Below are positions 9,700 through 20,712 of a stretch of DNA of 64,000 bases, piece by piece; within the stretch, counting starts at the first letter, position 1; each line of letters starts with the position of its first letter. Under the pieces are notes generated by a model, which did not search any database, had not been told where the DNA came from, and saw nothing but the letters and a program-made list of their open reading frames with translations. Position numbers and translations under genes: made by a program. Origin of the DNA: RGIG5579 sp045655865 (lineage in GTDB: Bacteria; Bacillota; Clostridia; Oscillospirales; SIG627); NCBI GenBank assembly GCA_045655865.1, contig JAZOQB010000047.1, positions 9,677-73,676 of the forward strand. The letters run 5' to 3'.

Positions 9700-9720
9700 A
9701 AATCGGGAAAATTCCGATTT
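9700..9720. repeat. Inverted repeat just upstream of the fba promoter
   Basis: AAATCGG and CCGATTT (7-base perfect arms) flank GAAAATT, ending five bases before the fba -35. It could be an operator or a small hairpin. No known regulator motif is recognised. Confidence 0.5.
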
Positions 9721-9725
9721 CTCCC

Positions 9726-9754
9726 TTGACAGAGAAAATGGCGCATGCTACAAT
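9726..9754 (+). promoter_or_regulatory. Strong sigma-A promoter of fba
   Basis: TTGACA (9726-9731), a 17-base spacer, TACAAT (9749-9754): one mismatch from full consensus. AAGGAGAT lies 8 bases before the ATG. This agrees with high expression of a glycolytic gene. The rest of 9,477-9,803 holds only this promoter, the inverted repeat at 9,700 and the ruv promoter. Confidence 0.88.
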
Positions 9755-9803
9755 AAATTGATTGTTGGAATGACAATAATAAAAATATAAGGAGATCAAA
9801 ACT

Positions 9804-10775
9804 ATGGCACTTGTCACGACAAAAGAAATGTTTGAAAAGGCCTACAACGGTGGTTATGCCGTAGGCGCTTTCAACGTAAACAACATGGAGATCGTTCAAG
9901 GCATTACCGAGGCTTGCAAAGAAGAAAACGCCCCTGTTATCCTTCAGGTTTCCAAGGGAGCTCGCGCTTACGCCAACCACACTTATCTTGTCAAGTTGGT
10001 TGAAGCTGCCGTGCTGGAATGCCCCGAGATTCCCGTAGCTCTTCACCTGGACCACGGCGACAGCTTCGAGACTTGCAAATCCTGCATTGACGGCGGTTTT
10101 ACCTCCGTTATGATCGACGCTTCCTCCAAATCCTTTGAAGAAAACATTGAGATCACCAAGAAAGTGGTTGAATATGCACACGCTCACGGCGTTGTGGTAG
10201 AAGCAGAGCTGGGTAGCCTTGCCGGAATCGAGGATGAGGTAAACGTTTCCTCTGAGAACGCTTCTTACACCCGTCCCGAGGAAGTGGAAGAATTCGTTTC
10301 CAGAACCGGTTGTGACTCTCTTGCCATTGCCATCGGTACCAGCCACGGCGCTTACAAATTCACCCCCGAGCAGTGCACCCGCAACGCTGAGGGTATTCTG
10401 GTTCCCCCGCCCCTGCGCTTTGACGTTTTGGAAGAAGTAACTCGCCGCTTGCCCGGCTTCCCCATCGTACTTCACGGTTCTTCTTCCGTTCCTCAGAACT
10501 ACGTTTCTATGGTCAACGCCCACGGCGGCAAAATGCCCAACGCCATCGGTGTTCCCGAAGAGCAGCTGCGCAAGGCCGCTTCCCTTTCCGTATGCAAAAT
10601 CAACATTGACTCCGACCTGCGTCTTGCTATGACCGGTACCGTCCGTGAGTTCTTCGACGCTCACCCCGACAAGTTTGACCCCAGAGAATATCTCAAGCCC
10701 GCAAGAGCCAACATCAAAGAGCTTGTTCGTCACAAGCTGATCAACGTTCTGGGCTGCGCCGGCAAAGCAAAATAA
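9804..10775 (+). CDS. fba: Class II fructose-1,6-bisphosphate aldolase
   Basis: 323 residues. Zinc-dependent aldolase that interconverts fructose 1,6-bisphosphate with glyceraldehyde 3-phosphate and dihydroxyacetone phosphate. Zinc and catalytic signatures are visible: ALHLDHGDSFE (His pair and Asp), AELGSLAGIEDE (Glu), TSHGAYK (His) and LHGSSSVP (His). The codon usage is strongly biased toward C-ending codons, as in highly expressed genes. Single-gene transcript between a near-consensus promoter and an intrinsic terminator. Confidence 0.97.
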   Translation: MALVTTKEMFEKAYNGGYAVGAFNVNNMEIVQGITEACKEENAPVILQVSKGARAYANHTYLVKLVEAAVLECPEIPVALHLDHGDSFETCKSCIDGGFTSVMIDASSKSFEENIEITKKVVEYAHAHGVVVEAELGSLAGIEDEVNVSSENASYTRPEEVEEFVSRTGCDSLAIAIGTSHGAYKFTPEQCTRNAEGILVPPPLRFDVLEEVTRRLPGFPIVLHGSSSVPQNYVSMVNAHGGKMPNAIGVPEEQLRKAASLSVCKINIDSDLRLAMTGTVREFFDAHPDKFDPREYLKPARANIKELVRHKLINVLGCAGKAK

Positions 10776-10793
10776 GCCAATTTCTCAGAATTT

Positions 10794-10833
10794 AAAACGG
10801 CACGAGGAAACATCCTCGTGCCGTTTTCTTATT
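10794..10833 (+). terminator. Intrinsic terminator between fba and the convergent methyltransferase gene
   Basis: An 11-bp stem CGGCACGAGGA/TCCTCGTGCCG (10798-10808, 10813-10823) with a 4-base loop, followed by TTTTCTTATTTTTT and preceded by AAAA. It can stop fba transcripts and, less strongly, the opposite ones. Confidence 0.92.
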
Positions 10834-11974
10834 TTTTGTTCGTTTCTCTTTCCGGTGGCTTGTAGAACTGATAATAAAAGCATTTGATCATTCCGTTGTA
10901 GAGCTTACGAATATTATCCGCCCGGCGGCCGTAATGCCGCTGAAAATCCTCATCGCTGGTAATTACATAAATCTGCCAACGATCCAGATTCTTCCAATGT
11001 GCACCCATCGCGGAATAGAGCCGCCAAGCCTCTTCTTGTGTTTCCAGCCGCTCTCCGTAAGGGGGATTGCACACCACCGTGCCCTTTCGCCCCATCGTTT
11101 CAATTCCCAAGGCATTTTTTGGGAAAAAGCGAATGTGATCCGCCACACCTGCGATCTGGGCATTGCTTTTTGCCAGGCTTATCATTGCCGGGTCGATATC
11201 ACTGGCAAAAGCTTCAAATTTGCTTTCTTTTTTTAAATCTTTTGCTTCTTCTCTGGCCTGTGTCCAAATAGAAGCAGGAAGATCCAAAAAATCTTCTCCG
11301 GCAAAAGAACGAAGGGATCCGGGGGCAACGTTCTGCATTTGCATGGCCGCTTCAATGGGAATGGTGCCGCTTCCGCAAAAAGGATCCCAAAACAATACGT
11401 CCTCCCGGGGGCGGGCGATCCGGCAAAGAGCGGCGGCCAGCGTCTCCCGGATGGGAGCGGGTCCGGCTTGTTTTCGGTAGCCCCTTTGATACAGCGGCGC
11501 ACCGGAGGTATCGATCAAAAGCGAAGCGGTATCGTTGAGGATGAAAAACTGGATCTGCATCCGGGTTCCCTCCTCGGAAAGCCAGGTCGTTCCGTACTCC
11601 AAGCCCAGACGCTCCGCTACTGCTTTTTTCACGATGCTCTGACAATCGGGAATGCTTTTCAGTACGGATCGGACAGTATGCCCCTTGACGGGAAAAGCAT
11701 CGTCCGGACCGATCCAACGCTCCCAAGCAAGAGACTTGACCCCCTGAAACAGTTCTTCAAAACTTCGCGCGGGAAAAGATCCCATCTTAATGAGAACCCG
11801 CTCCGCACACCGTAGCCAAAGGTTTGATCTGGCAATGGCGGAAAGGGGTCCGCGGAAGGTAACTCTGCCATCCTGGGTCTCCACACGCTCATAGCCCAAA
11901 GCGTCGATTTCCTGGCCCACATATTTTTCCAGACCGAACAGACAAGTGGCTACCAGTTCAATTGTTTCTTCCAT
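10829..11974 (-). CDS. THUMP-domain class I rRNA methyltransferase (RlmL N-terminal/YpsC-like)
   Basis: 381 residues. An N-terminal ferredoxin-like/THUMP RNA-binding region (about 1-160) precedes a Rossmann methyltransferase domain with motif I DPFCGSGTIPIEAA (about 197-210), acidic motif ASDIDPAM and catalytic NPPYGERL (about 304-311). This is the family of 23S rRNA guanine-N2 methyltransferases (RlmL N-terminal half, Bacillus YpsC). The target guanine is inferred, not shown. It is the last gene of the operon that begins with the thioesterase; tgt ends 10 bases upstream. Confidence 0.87.
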   Translation of the reverse strand: MEETIELVATCLFGLEKYVGQEIDALGYERVETQDGRVTFRGPLSAIARSNLWLRCAERVLIKMGSFPARSFEELFQGVKSLAWERWIGPDDAFPVKGHTVRSVLKSIPDCQSIVKKAVAERLGLEYGTTWLSEEGTRMQIQFFILNDTASLLIDTSGAPLYQRGYRKQAGPAPIRETLAAALCRIARPREDVLFWDPFCGSGTIPIEAAMQMQNVAPGSLRSFAGEDFLDLPASIWTQAREEAKDLKKESKFEAFASDIDPAMISLAKSNAQIAGVADHIRFFPKNALGIETMGRKGTVVCNPPYGERLETQEEAWRLYSAMGAHWKNLDRWQIYVITSDEDFQRHYGRRADNIRKLYNGMIKCFYYQFYKPPERETNKK

Positions 11975-11984
11975 GTTCGCTCCT

Positions 11985-13843
<1,859 letters not shown>

Positions 13844-13862
13844 ATTCTTCCCTCAGAAAAGG

Positions 13863-13891
13863 TTGTAATTTTTCTTCTTCTGTGATAAAAT
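13863..13891 (+). promoter_or_regulatory. Probable dnaE promoter
   Basis: TTGTAA (13863-13868), 17-base spacer, TAAAAT (13886-13891). The transcript would carry a leader of about 70 bases and pass through the opposing promoter at 13,931-13,959. Confidence 0.55.
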
Positions 13892-13930
13892 ATTTCAAAA
13901 TGAGATAATAAATAGAAGCAACTTTGGCCT

Positions 13931-13959
13931 ATTATAGTATGAAATCCGCATTTTGTCAA
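13931..13959 (-). promoter_or_regulatory. Perfect-consensus promoter of the thioesterase-tgt operon
   Basis: Minus strand TTGACA (13959-13954), 17 bases, TATAAT (13936-13931). Full sigma-A consensus. It points toward the dnaE promoter. Confidence 0.88.
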
Positions 13960-13969
13960 AGGGGATCCT

Positions 13970-16900
13970 ATGGAAAGAAGCAATTTTGTCCACCTTCATC
14001 TACATACTGAATATTCCCTTTTAGACGGTGCCTGTCGCATTGACCGGCTCTTTCAGCGCGCCGCAGAATTGGGGCAAAAAAGTGTTGCCATCACCGATCA
14101 CGGCGTCATGTATGGCGCCATTGCATTTTACAAAGCGGCAAAGGCCAACGGGATCCATCCCATCATTGGGTGCGAGGTATACGTTGCTCCCAGGTCAATG
14201 AAAGATAAAGTTGCCGGCCTTGATCGGGAGTATTACCACCTGGTGCTTCTCTGTGAAAACATGACCGGATACCACAATCTGATGAAGCTTGTCACGCTTT
14301 CCTTCACCGAGGGATTTTATCAGAAGCCTCGGGTGGATATGGATGCTCTGCGTGAGCATCACGAAGGTCTGATCGCACTTTCCGCTTGCCTTGCGGGAAA
14401 AATTCCACAGCTCATTTTATCGGGAGATACCAAAGGCGCCGAAGCCCATGCAATAGAGATGGCCGAGATCTTTGGCAAAGACTCTTTCTTTCTGGAAATG
14501 CAGGACCATGGAATTACAGATCAGATGCGAGTCAATTCCGCCTTGATCGGTCTGTCCAAAAAACTGGGGATCGGACTGGTCGCCACAAATGACGTCCACT
14601 ACCTGAATCGGGAAGACGCCAAAAGCCAGGATGTTTTGCTTTGTATTCAGACCGGCAAAACGCTCCAGGATGAAGACCGGATGAAATTTGAAACGGACGA
14701 ATTTTATTTGAAATCCACCGAAGAGATGGCCGCCCTTTTTCCAAAAACTCCGGAAGCCATTACCAACACCGCCGTCATTGCCGCACGGTGCCGGGTGGAA
14801 TTTGACTTTTCCCAGGCTCATCTTCCCCGCTTTCAAAATTCTCTGGGCCTCTCCTCCTTCGAATATTTAAAAAAGCTCTCCTTTGAAGGTCTGGAAAAAA
14901 GGATCCGTGAAAACGGGATCTCAAACCGAAAAGAATATCAAGATCGGCTCACCTATGAACTTTCCGTCATTGAAGAGATGGGCTTTTGCGACTACTTTCT
15001 TATTGTGGCGGATTTTGTTTCCTTCGCAAAACAAAACAACATTTACGTGGGACCGGGAAGAGGCAGCGGAGCAGGAAGCCTTGCTGCTTGGTGTCTGGAC
15101 ATCACAGAACTGGACCCGATTCGTTTTCAATTGATCTTTGAGCGTTTTCTCAATCCCCAGCGGGTCTCTATGCCTGATTTTGATATCGATTTCTGCATGA
15201 GCCGAAGAGGAGAAGTCATTCAATACGTGGCAGAAAAGTACGGTGAAGACCACATTGCGCAGATCGTTACCTTCAGCACCATGGCTGCCCGGGCCTCCGT
15301 GCGAGACGTGGGCCGGGTTTTGGGGATGTCCTACAACGAGGTAGATAAAATCGCCAAACGAATCCCTCATTTTCTGGATATGACCTTGACAAAGGCCTTG
15401 GAAGACGACAAAGATCTTCGGGAAATGTGCCAGACGGGTGAAGCAAAAGAACTGATGCAGATCGCCCTTTCCCTGGAAGGGATGCCCCGGAACGCTTCCA
15501 TTCACGCGGCGGGTGTGGTTTTGACGGATATGCCCGTCTCCCACTACGTTCCTTTGGCTGTAAATACCGGGACCAAAGTCACCCAGTACACCATGAATGA
15601 AATCGCAGATCTTGGGCTTTTGAAGATCGACTTTTTGGGTTTGCGATACTTGACCATCATTCGGGATGCGGTAGAACAAGTACATCGAACCGATCCCGGT
15701 TTCGATATTCACACCATCCCCTTGGACCACAAAGAAACCTACGACATGATCTCCCGAGGGGAAACAGCGGGCATGTTCCAGATCGAATCCTCCGGCATGA
15801 AGGCTCTGATGCTGCAAATGAAGCCGCAAAATCTGGAGGATATTACTGCCGCCATTGCCTTGTATCGCCCGGGACCCAAGGATTCTATTCCCCGCTTTTT
15901 GGAAAATCGCAAGCGGGGCGTGGCAAGCCACGAGGTGCCGGCCTTAGATAAAATTTTGGGGACCACGCACGGCTGCATCGTCTATCAGGAACAGGTTATG
16001 GAAATTTTCCGTCAGCTGGCCGGATATTCTCTGGGCAGAGCGGATATTGTGCGCCGGGCCATGTCCAAGAAAAAGCAAGACGTCATGGAACGGGAGCGGG
16101 CGATCTTTCTTAACGGCTTGAAAAACGAAGACGGAACCGTAGAAGTGGAAGGCGCCGTACACAGAGGAATTCCGGAAAAGCTGGCAGAAAAGGTTTTCAA
16201 TGACATGGCTGATTTTGCCAAATACGCCTTTAACAAATCCCATGCCGCCGCCTATGCTCTTCTCAGCTACCGGACCGCGTATCTAAAATGCAACTATCCG
16301 AAAGAATACATGGCCGCCATCCTTACCAGCCAACTGGATGGAGACAAATACGCTATGTATTGCAACGAGGTCGAGCGGATGGGAATTCAGATCTTGCCGC
16401 CGGATATCAACGAAAGCCAACTCTCTTTCTCCGTGAGCGGAAACGCCTTGCGTTTCGGTTTTGTAGGCATTAAAAACGTAGGAGAATCCTTGATCCAGCA
16501 GATTTTCCTTCAACGAGAACAAACGCCCTTTTCCTCTTTCCGGGATTTTGTAGAGCGCTTGCGTCCACACGGGCTGAACCGAAAAGCATTGGAGAGCCTT
16601 GTCCTTTCCGGGGCCATGGATTCCTTCGGCATTTTCCGTTCCCGGATGTTCTCTGCCATTGAATCTCTCCTATCCTCTGCAAGTCTTGCCATGCGGGACG
16701 TTTTACCGGGGCAGATGAGTCTTTTTGACGCCATTCCCGAAGACACAAAACAAGACGACGATTCCATTTTCCCGGACATTCCGGAATTTACGGAAAGAGA
16801 ACGCTTGCGCGAAGAAAAAAACGTGTGTGGCGTTTACTTCTCCGGACACCCTCTCCAAAGCTACCGAGCCCTTGCGGAAAAGCTGGGCGCTCAGGACATC

Positions 16901-17491
16901 GCCGCCTTCCGCACGGAGCCGGAAAACTTTTCGGACGGTGACTCGGTTTGCCTTCTGTGCCAAGTGGGTAGCGTAACTTTAAAACAAGTTCGAAACGGAA
17001 ACAGAATGGCTTTCGTTCAGGGAGAGGATCAGGCAGGGCGATGCGAGATCATCGTGTTTCCCAAGATCCTGGCACAAGTCTCTTCTCTCTTGGAAGAAGA
17101 CCGAATTCTGGCTATCTACGGAAAGATCAATACCAAAGATGAAGAGATCAAAATTTTAGCGGACCGGATCCTGACTCCCGAAGAGGCCGAGCGCGAAAAA
17201 GACTTAGAAGAAAAAAAGGAGCGATCCTCCCAGCCCGATTCCCATTCCGAAAAAAGCATTAATTTTAACAGCTGTTCGAAATTATTCTTGCGTTTTCCGG
17301 AAAAAGGGAGTAAAATGGAAAAGAGAGCCATGGCGATTTTACGAATCTTTTCCGGAAACACCCCTTGCTATTTTTACTATCAGGACACAAAAAAGCTATT
17401 TTATGTCGACGGGCTCTCGGTTCGTCTTACTCCGCTGGTGTACCGGGAGTTATGTGAGATCTTGGGGAAAGAAAACGTAGGCCTAAAATAA
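13970..17491 (+). CDS. dnaE: DNA polymerase III subunit alpha
   Basis: 1173 residues, C-family replicative polymerase. N-terminal PHP domain (HLHTEYSLLDG near 8-18, TDHGVMYG near 43, GCEVYV, DVHYL near 207), palm with the catalytic aspartates in MPDFDIDFCMSRRGE (about 400-414), the finger/beta-binding regions, an HhH region, and a C-terminal OB fold (about 970-1070) followed by a short tail. This is a DnaE1-type enzyme without an inserted exonuclease, so it is not PolC. AAAGGGGAT lies before the ATG. It is followed closely by the penicillin-binding protein gene. Confidence 0.96.
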   Translation: MERSNFVHLHLHTEYSLLDGACRIDRLFQRAAELGQKSVAITDHGVMYGAIAFYKAAKANGIHPIIGCEVYVAPRSMKDKVAGLDREYYHLVLLCENMTGYHNLMKLVTLSFTEGFYQKPRVDMDALREHHEGLIALSACLAGKIPQLILSGDTKGAEAHAIEMAEIFGKDSFFLEMQDHGITDQMRVNSALIGLSKKLGIGLVATNDVHYLNREDAKSQDVLLCIQTGKTLQDEDRMKFETDEFYLKSTEEMAALFPKTPEAITNTAVIAARCRVEFDFSQAHLPRFQNSLGLSSFEYLKKLSFEGLEKRIRENGISNRKEYQDRLTYELSVIEEMGFCDYFLIVADFVSFAKQNNIYVGPGRGSGAGSLAAWCLDITELDPIRFQLIFERFLNPQRVSMPDFDIDFCMSRRGEVIQYVAEKYGEDHIAQIVTFSTMAARASVRDVGRVLGMSYNEVDKIAKRIPHFLDMTLTKALEDDKDLREMCQTGEAKELMQIALSLEGMPRNASIHAAGVVLTDMPVSHYVPLAVNTGTKVTQYTMNEIADLGLLKIDFLGLRYLTIIRDAVEQVHRTDPGFDIHTIPLDHKETYDMISRGETAGMFQIESSGMKALMLQMKPQNLEDITAAIALYRPGPKDSIPRFLENRKRGVASHEVPALDKILGTTHGCIVYQEQVMEIFRQLAGYSLGRADIVRRAMSKKKQDVMERERAIFLNGLKNEDGTVEVEGAVHRGIPEKLAEKVFNDMADFAKYAFNKSHAAAYALLSYRTAYLKCNYPKEYMAAILTSQLDGDKYAMYCNEVERMGIQILPPDINESQLSFSVSGNALRFGFVGIKNVGESLIQQIFLQREQTPFSSFRDFVERLRPHGLNRKALESLVLSGAMDSFGIFRSRMFSAIESLLSSASLAMRDVLPGQMSLFDAIPEDTKQDDDSIFPDIPEFTERERLREEKNVCGVYFSGHPLQSYRALAEKLGAQDIAAFRTEPENFSDGDSVCLLCQVGSVTLKQVRNGNRMAFVQGEDQAGRCEIIVFPKILAQVSSLLEEDRILAIYGKINTKDEEIKILADRILTPEEAEREKDLEEKKERSSQPDSHSEKSINFNSCSKLFLRFPEKGSKMEKRAMAILRIFSGNTPCYFYYQDTKKLFYVDGLSVRLTPLVYRELCEILGKENVGLK

Positions 17492-17539
17492 TGCCGCCGG
17501 GGATTGATTCCCGAATCCTACTTTCCAATAGGAGAAAAA

Positions 17540-20089
17540 ATGGAAAACAACGATCAGAAAAAACCAAAAGAAGCAAAAGCGCCACAAGGGATTCATCCAT
17601 CCCATTCCAATGCCAACAAAAGTGAGAATGGCATTGCTTTAGCAAAAAAAGTCGGAGTGCGCGTGTCAAGTACCCTGGGAAAATATGCAGGAAAAGTTGT
17701 CACATACGCTCTGAATATCATTTTGACCCTGGTTCTCATTGGGATCATCACAGGGTCTGCCATTGCCTGCGCCTTGGTCGTTTACATTAAAAACTACGTA
17801 GATCCGGTGTATGATATTGATAATCTCAAATATGACTCTGATCTTACCACATTCCTCTATTATGAGCAGAAAAATCCCGACGGGACTTCTCAGTGGGTCG
17901 AATGGGAGGACGAGCGGATCCACGGGCAGGAAAACCGCATGTGGGTCTCCTATGAGGAAATGCCGGAAGATCTGATCAACGCCTTTGTTTCCATTGAAGA
18001 CAAACGCTTCTTTACCCACAAAGGAATCGACGTGCGCCGTACCGTGGGCGCGATCCTTGGCTTTATGACCGGAAACGATTCCTACGGTGGATCCACCATT
18101 ACCCAACAGCTGATCAAAAACGTTACCGGTGAGGATGACGTAACCATTCAACGAAAAATCCAGGAGATTCTGCGGGCGCTGAATTTGGAAAGCAAGCGAA
18201 GCAAAGAAGAAATCCTGGAAATGTACTTAAATACCATCTACCTTCACAAGGGTTGCTACGGCGTTTCCGCCGCAGCCTACGAATACTTTGGAAAAGAAGT
18301 TTCGGAATTGACCTTGGTGGAGTGCGCCGCTCTGGCCTCCATTCCCCAGAACCCGTCAAAATGGAATCCCATATCCCATCCGGATCTCAACGAGGAACGA
18401 CGCTGGACCGTTTTGGAGGAGATGTACAAAAACACCGATATAGAAAAGACCTATACTCTGGAGGAGATCCGCGCTGCGCAAGATGCCCAGCTGGTTTTAA
18501 GACAGGAATCAGGACAGCAAACGGTCTCCAAGATCCACTCCTGGTTTGTGGATACGGTGATGGATGACGTCATTGCCGACTTGATGAGTACCTATCACTA
18601 TGACGAGCAAACTGCCGCCAATCTTCTTTACAGTGGCGGTCTTAAGATCTATACCACCATTGACCGGAACATTCAGGACAAGCTGGACGCCATCTATAAC
18701 AACAACGATCTCTTCCCCTCCAAAGGAACCGGAGTTCAGGTGGAATCTGCCATGACCATCATCGATCAGCGCACCGGAAACATTGTGGCTATCATCGGCG
18801 GTCGCGGCGCAAAAGATACCGCCAGAGGTTTCAACCGTGCCACCATGGCAAAACGTCAGCCCGGTTCTTCCATCAAGCCTCTGAGTGCTTATTCCATCGC
18901 CATTGAGCGCGGTCTGATCAATTATTCCTCCGTTTTGGATGACACGCCCTTCCGAGCCGAGGAAGACGGAACCCTTTGGCCCAACAACTGGAACAACAAG
19001 TTTGACGGTCTTGTCACCGTCTCCCAAGCGGTACGTGACTCCAAGAACACCATTGCAGTAAAAGTGGTGGACCAGGTGGGAACACGAAACGTCTATGACT
19101 TTTTGACCCAAAAATATCGTCTCTCAACCTTATTGGAATCCGATATTGACTACGCGCCTCTGGCTCTGGGCGGCTTTACCGAAGGCGTTACCACTCGAGA
19201 TATGTGCGGCGCCTACGCCGCCATTGCCAACAACGGAATTTACAATGAACCCAGAACCTATACCAAGGTCACGGATTCTACCGGAAACATTTTATTAGAC
19301 TCCTCCTCTGCGATCACCGAGGTCATCCTCAGCTCGGATACCTGTGCGGTAACCACGAGACTGATGCAAGAAGTAGTCACCGCCGGTACCGGTACTGCCG
19401 TATCCCTTCGCAGGCAAGTGGACGTAGCCGGAAAAACCGGTACGACGCAAAATGACAGAGACCTGTATTTCTGCGGTTTTACGCCTTATTACACCGCCGC
19501 TTGCTGGGTTGGCTATGACAATCCTCAATCCCTCACCGGATTCACCTCCGGACAGCGTAGCGTTGCCGCCGCAACCTATATTTGGGATCAAGTCATGACC
19601 TCGATTCACAGCGAGATCATCGCCGCCGGAAACGTAAAGACATTCTCTCAGGATCTGACAAAAAATCTGATCACCCGGACCTACTGCAAAGATTCCGGTC
19701 TTTTGGCCGGTCCCAATTGCAGTGCTGACCTGAGAGGAAATCGCACTGCCACAGGCTTTTACACTTATTCCAACGTCCCCACAGCTACCTGCGACTGTCA
19801 CGTTATGGTTTCTTACTGCAACGATACGGGTCTGGTAGCAGGGCCGGAATGCACCAACGTCAGAGAGGTGGCTCTTTTGGATGTACAGCGTTCCTTCCCC
19901 ATCGAAGTCACCATTGCGGACGCTCAGTACACCTATCGCAAAATGACCGGGGACATTCCCTATGCTAAAAATAATTTCCAGCCCTATTACTGGCATACGT
20001 TAGAGAAAGGAACCTATCCCGGCACCTCCAGCGTTCCCAAAGCGGCCAACGGTTTCTGTGCCAATCACAACCCAACGCTATGTCAATGA
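17540..20089 (+). CDS. Class A penicillin-binding protein (bifunctional transglycosylase/transpeptidase)
   Basis: 849 residues. Cytoplasmic Lys-rich N-terminus, one transmembrane helix (about 50-75), a GT51 glycosyltransferase domain with its catalytic glutamate in IEDKRFF (about 151) and the GGSTITQQLIKN motif, then a penicillin-binding domain with SxxK (SSIK, about 443), SxN (SKN, about 500) and KTG (about 631). The C-terminal 150 residues hold several Cys (TYCKDSGLLAGPNC, CDCH) that may form disulfides outside the cell. It polymerises and cross-links peptidoglycan. ATG at 17540 has AGGAG upstream; a TTG 12 codons earlier is less likely. ATGA overlap with tadA. Confidence 0.95.
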   Translation: MENNDQKKPKEAKAPQGIHPSHSNANKSENGIALAKKVGVRVSSTLGKYAGKVVTYALNIILTLVLIGIITGSAIACALVVYIKNYVDPVYDIDNLKYDSDLTTFLYYEQKNPDGTSQWVEWEDERIHGQENRMWVSYEEMPEDLINAFVSIEDKRFFTHKGIDVRRTVGAILGFMTGNDSYGGSTITQQLIKNVTGEDDVTIQRKIQEILRALNLESKRSKEEILEMYLNTIYLHKGCYGVSAAAYEYFGKEVSELTLVECAALASIPQNPSKWNPISHPDLNEERRWTVLEEMYKNTDIEKTYTLEEIRAAQDAQLVLRQESGQQTVSKIHSWFVDTVMDDVIADLMSTYHYDEQTAANLLYSGGLKIYTTIDRNIQDKLDAIYNNNDLFPSKGTGVQVESAMTIIDQRTGNIVAIIGGRGAKDTARGFNRATMAKRQPGSSIKPLSAYSIAIERGLINYSSVLDDTPFRAEEDGTLWPNNWNNKFDGLVTVSQAVRDSKNTIAVKVVDQVGTRNVYDFLTQKYRLSTLLESDIDYAPLALGGFTEGVTTRDMCGAYAAIANNGIYNEPRTYTKVTDSTGNILLDSSSAITEVILSSDTCAVTTRLMQEVVTAGTGTAVSLRRQVDVAGKTGTTQNDRDLYFCGFTPYYTAACWVGYDNPQSLTGFTSGQRSVAAATYIWDQVMTSIHSEIIAAGNVKTFSQDLTKNLITRTYCKDSGLLAGPNCSADLRGNRTATGFYTYSNVPTATCDCHVMVSYCNDTGLVAGPECTNVREVALLDVQRSFPIEVTIADAQYTYRKMTGDIPYAKNNFQPYYWHTLEKGTYPGTSSVPKAANGFCANHNPTLCQ

Positions 20090-20538
20090 CACAAGAAGAA
20101 AAATTCATGCGCGCCGCTCTTCGGGAAGCTCAAAAAGCGGCGGAAGAGGGCGAGGTGCCCATTGGCTGTGTCATTGTTAAAGACGGCAAGATCATCGCTC
20201 GGGGGCGAAACGCCCGGGAAAAGAAGAAAAACGCTTTGCTCCATGCGGAAATCTGCGCCATTGATCGAGCTTGCAAGCGGCTTTCCGGCTGGAGACTCTG
20301 GCAATGCGAAATGTACGTGACTCTGGAACCCTGTCCAATGTGCGGCGGCGCCATCATCAATTCCAGACTAAAAAGTGTCTACATTGGGGCCAAAGACCCC
20401 AAAGCCGGAGCAATGGGAAGTGTGCTGAATCTTTTGGATCACCCCTTCAACCACAAGCCCGAAATTCATTATGGTCTTCTTGAAGAAGAGTCAAAACGCC
20501 TTTTGAAGGACTTTTTCACTCGACTTCGTGAAAGATAA
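20086..20538 (+). CDS. tadA: tRNA adenosine(34) deaminase TadA
   Basis: 150 residues. Zinc-dependent deaminase with HAEICAI (zinc His and the proton-shuttling Glu) and PCPMCGG (two zinc Cys). It converts the wobble adenosine of tRNA-Arg(ACG) to inosine. The ATG at 20086 forms an ATGA overlap with the upstream stop; an ATG two codons earlier is also possible. Firmicutes often carry the SRP RNA gene just after tadA, but here a folate riboswitch follows. Confidence 0.94.
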   Translation: MTQEEKFMRAALREAQKAAEEGEVPIGCVIVKDGKIIARGRNAREKKKNALLHAEICAIDRACKRLSGWRLWQCEMYVTLEPCPMCGGAIINSRLKSVYIGAKDPKAGAMGSVLNLLDHPFNHKPEIHYGLLEEESKRLLKDFFTRLRER

Positions 20539-20545
20539 ATTAAAA

Positions 20546-20641
20546 CAGAGTAGGATCTCAAGCGTGAAGTGCCTCTAAAACGGGGAGTTGTTTAGAGGAC
20601 GAAAAGGCGAAGCCTTGCGGTTTGGGGTCCGCATCCCGCTG
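20546..20641 (+). ncRNA. Tetrahydrofolate (THF) riboswitch aptamer
   Basis: The leader holds the conserved folT-motif blocks in order: AGAGTAG (20548-20554), GCGTGAAGTG (20562-20571), a peripheral stem CCTCTAAA/TTTAGAGG closed around ACGGGGAGTTG, then ACGAA, GCGG, and the 3' core GGTCCGCATCC (20625-20637 region). These blocks match the THF riboswitch class that senses reduced folates. The next gene encodes a folate-type ECF S component, which supports the assignment. The known class lowers expression when THF binds. Confidence 0.88.
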
Positions 20642-20658
20642 CCGAAGAAGGAAAAAGG

Positions 20659-20711
20659 CCTCCTTTTCCGGTATTCCCTTCTGGGAAAATCAGCGGAAAA
20701 GGAGGTATTTT
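20659..20711 (+). promoter_or_regulatory. Riboswitch expression platform: hairpin that buries the folT ribosome site
   Basis: CCTCCTTTTCCG (20659-20670) pairs perfectly with CGGAAAAGGAGG (20694-20705), which contains the folT Shine-Dalgarno GGAGG. TATTTTT follows at once, so the same 12-bp hairpin could also act as an intrinsic terminator. An upstream GGAAAAAGG (20650-20658) could pair with the first arm as the alternative fold. Confidence 0.8.
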
Positions 20712-20712
20712 T

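Noticed and set aside
9606..10733. A 375-codon minus-strand frame opposite fba
   Set aside because: Same cause: codon bias of a highly expressed gene. No ribosome site or family match.
14921..15931. A 336-codon minus-strand frame inside dnaE
   Set aside because: Lies wholly within the polymerase palm region, without motif or start signal.
20539..20712. Possible SRP RNA gene, often found after tadA in Firmicutes
   Set aside because: The sequence has the conserved blocks of the THF riboswitch and lacks the SRP GGAA/tetraloop arrangement.
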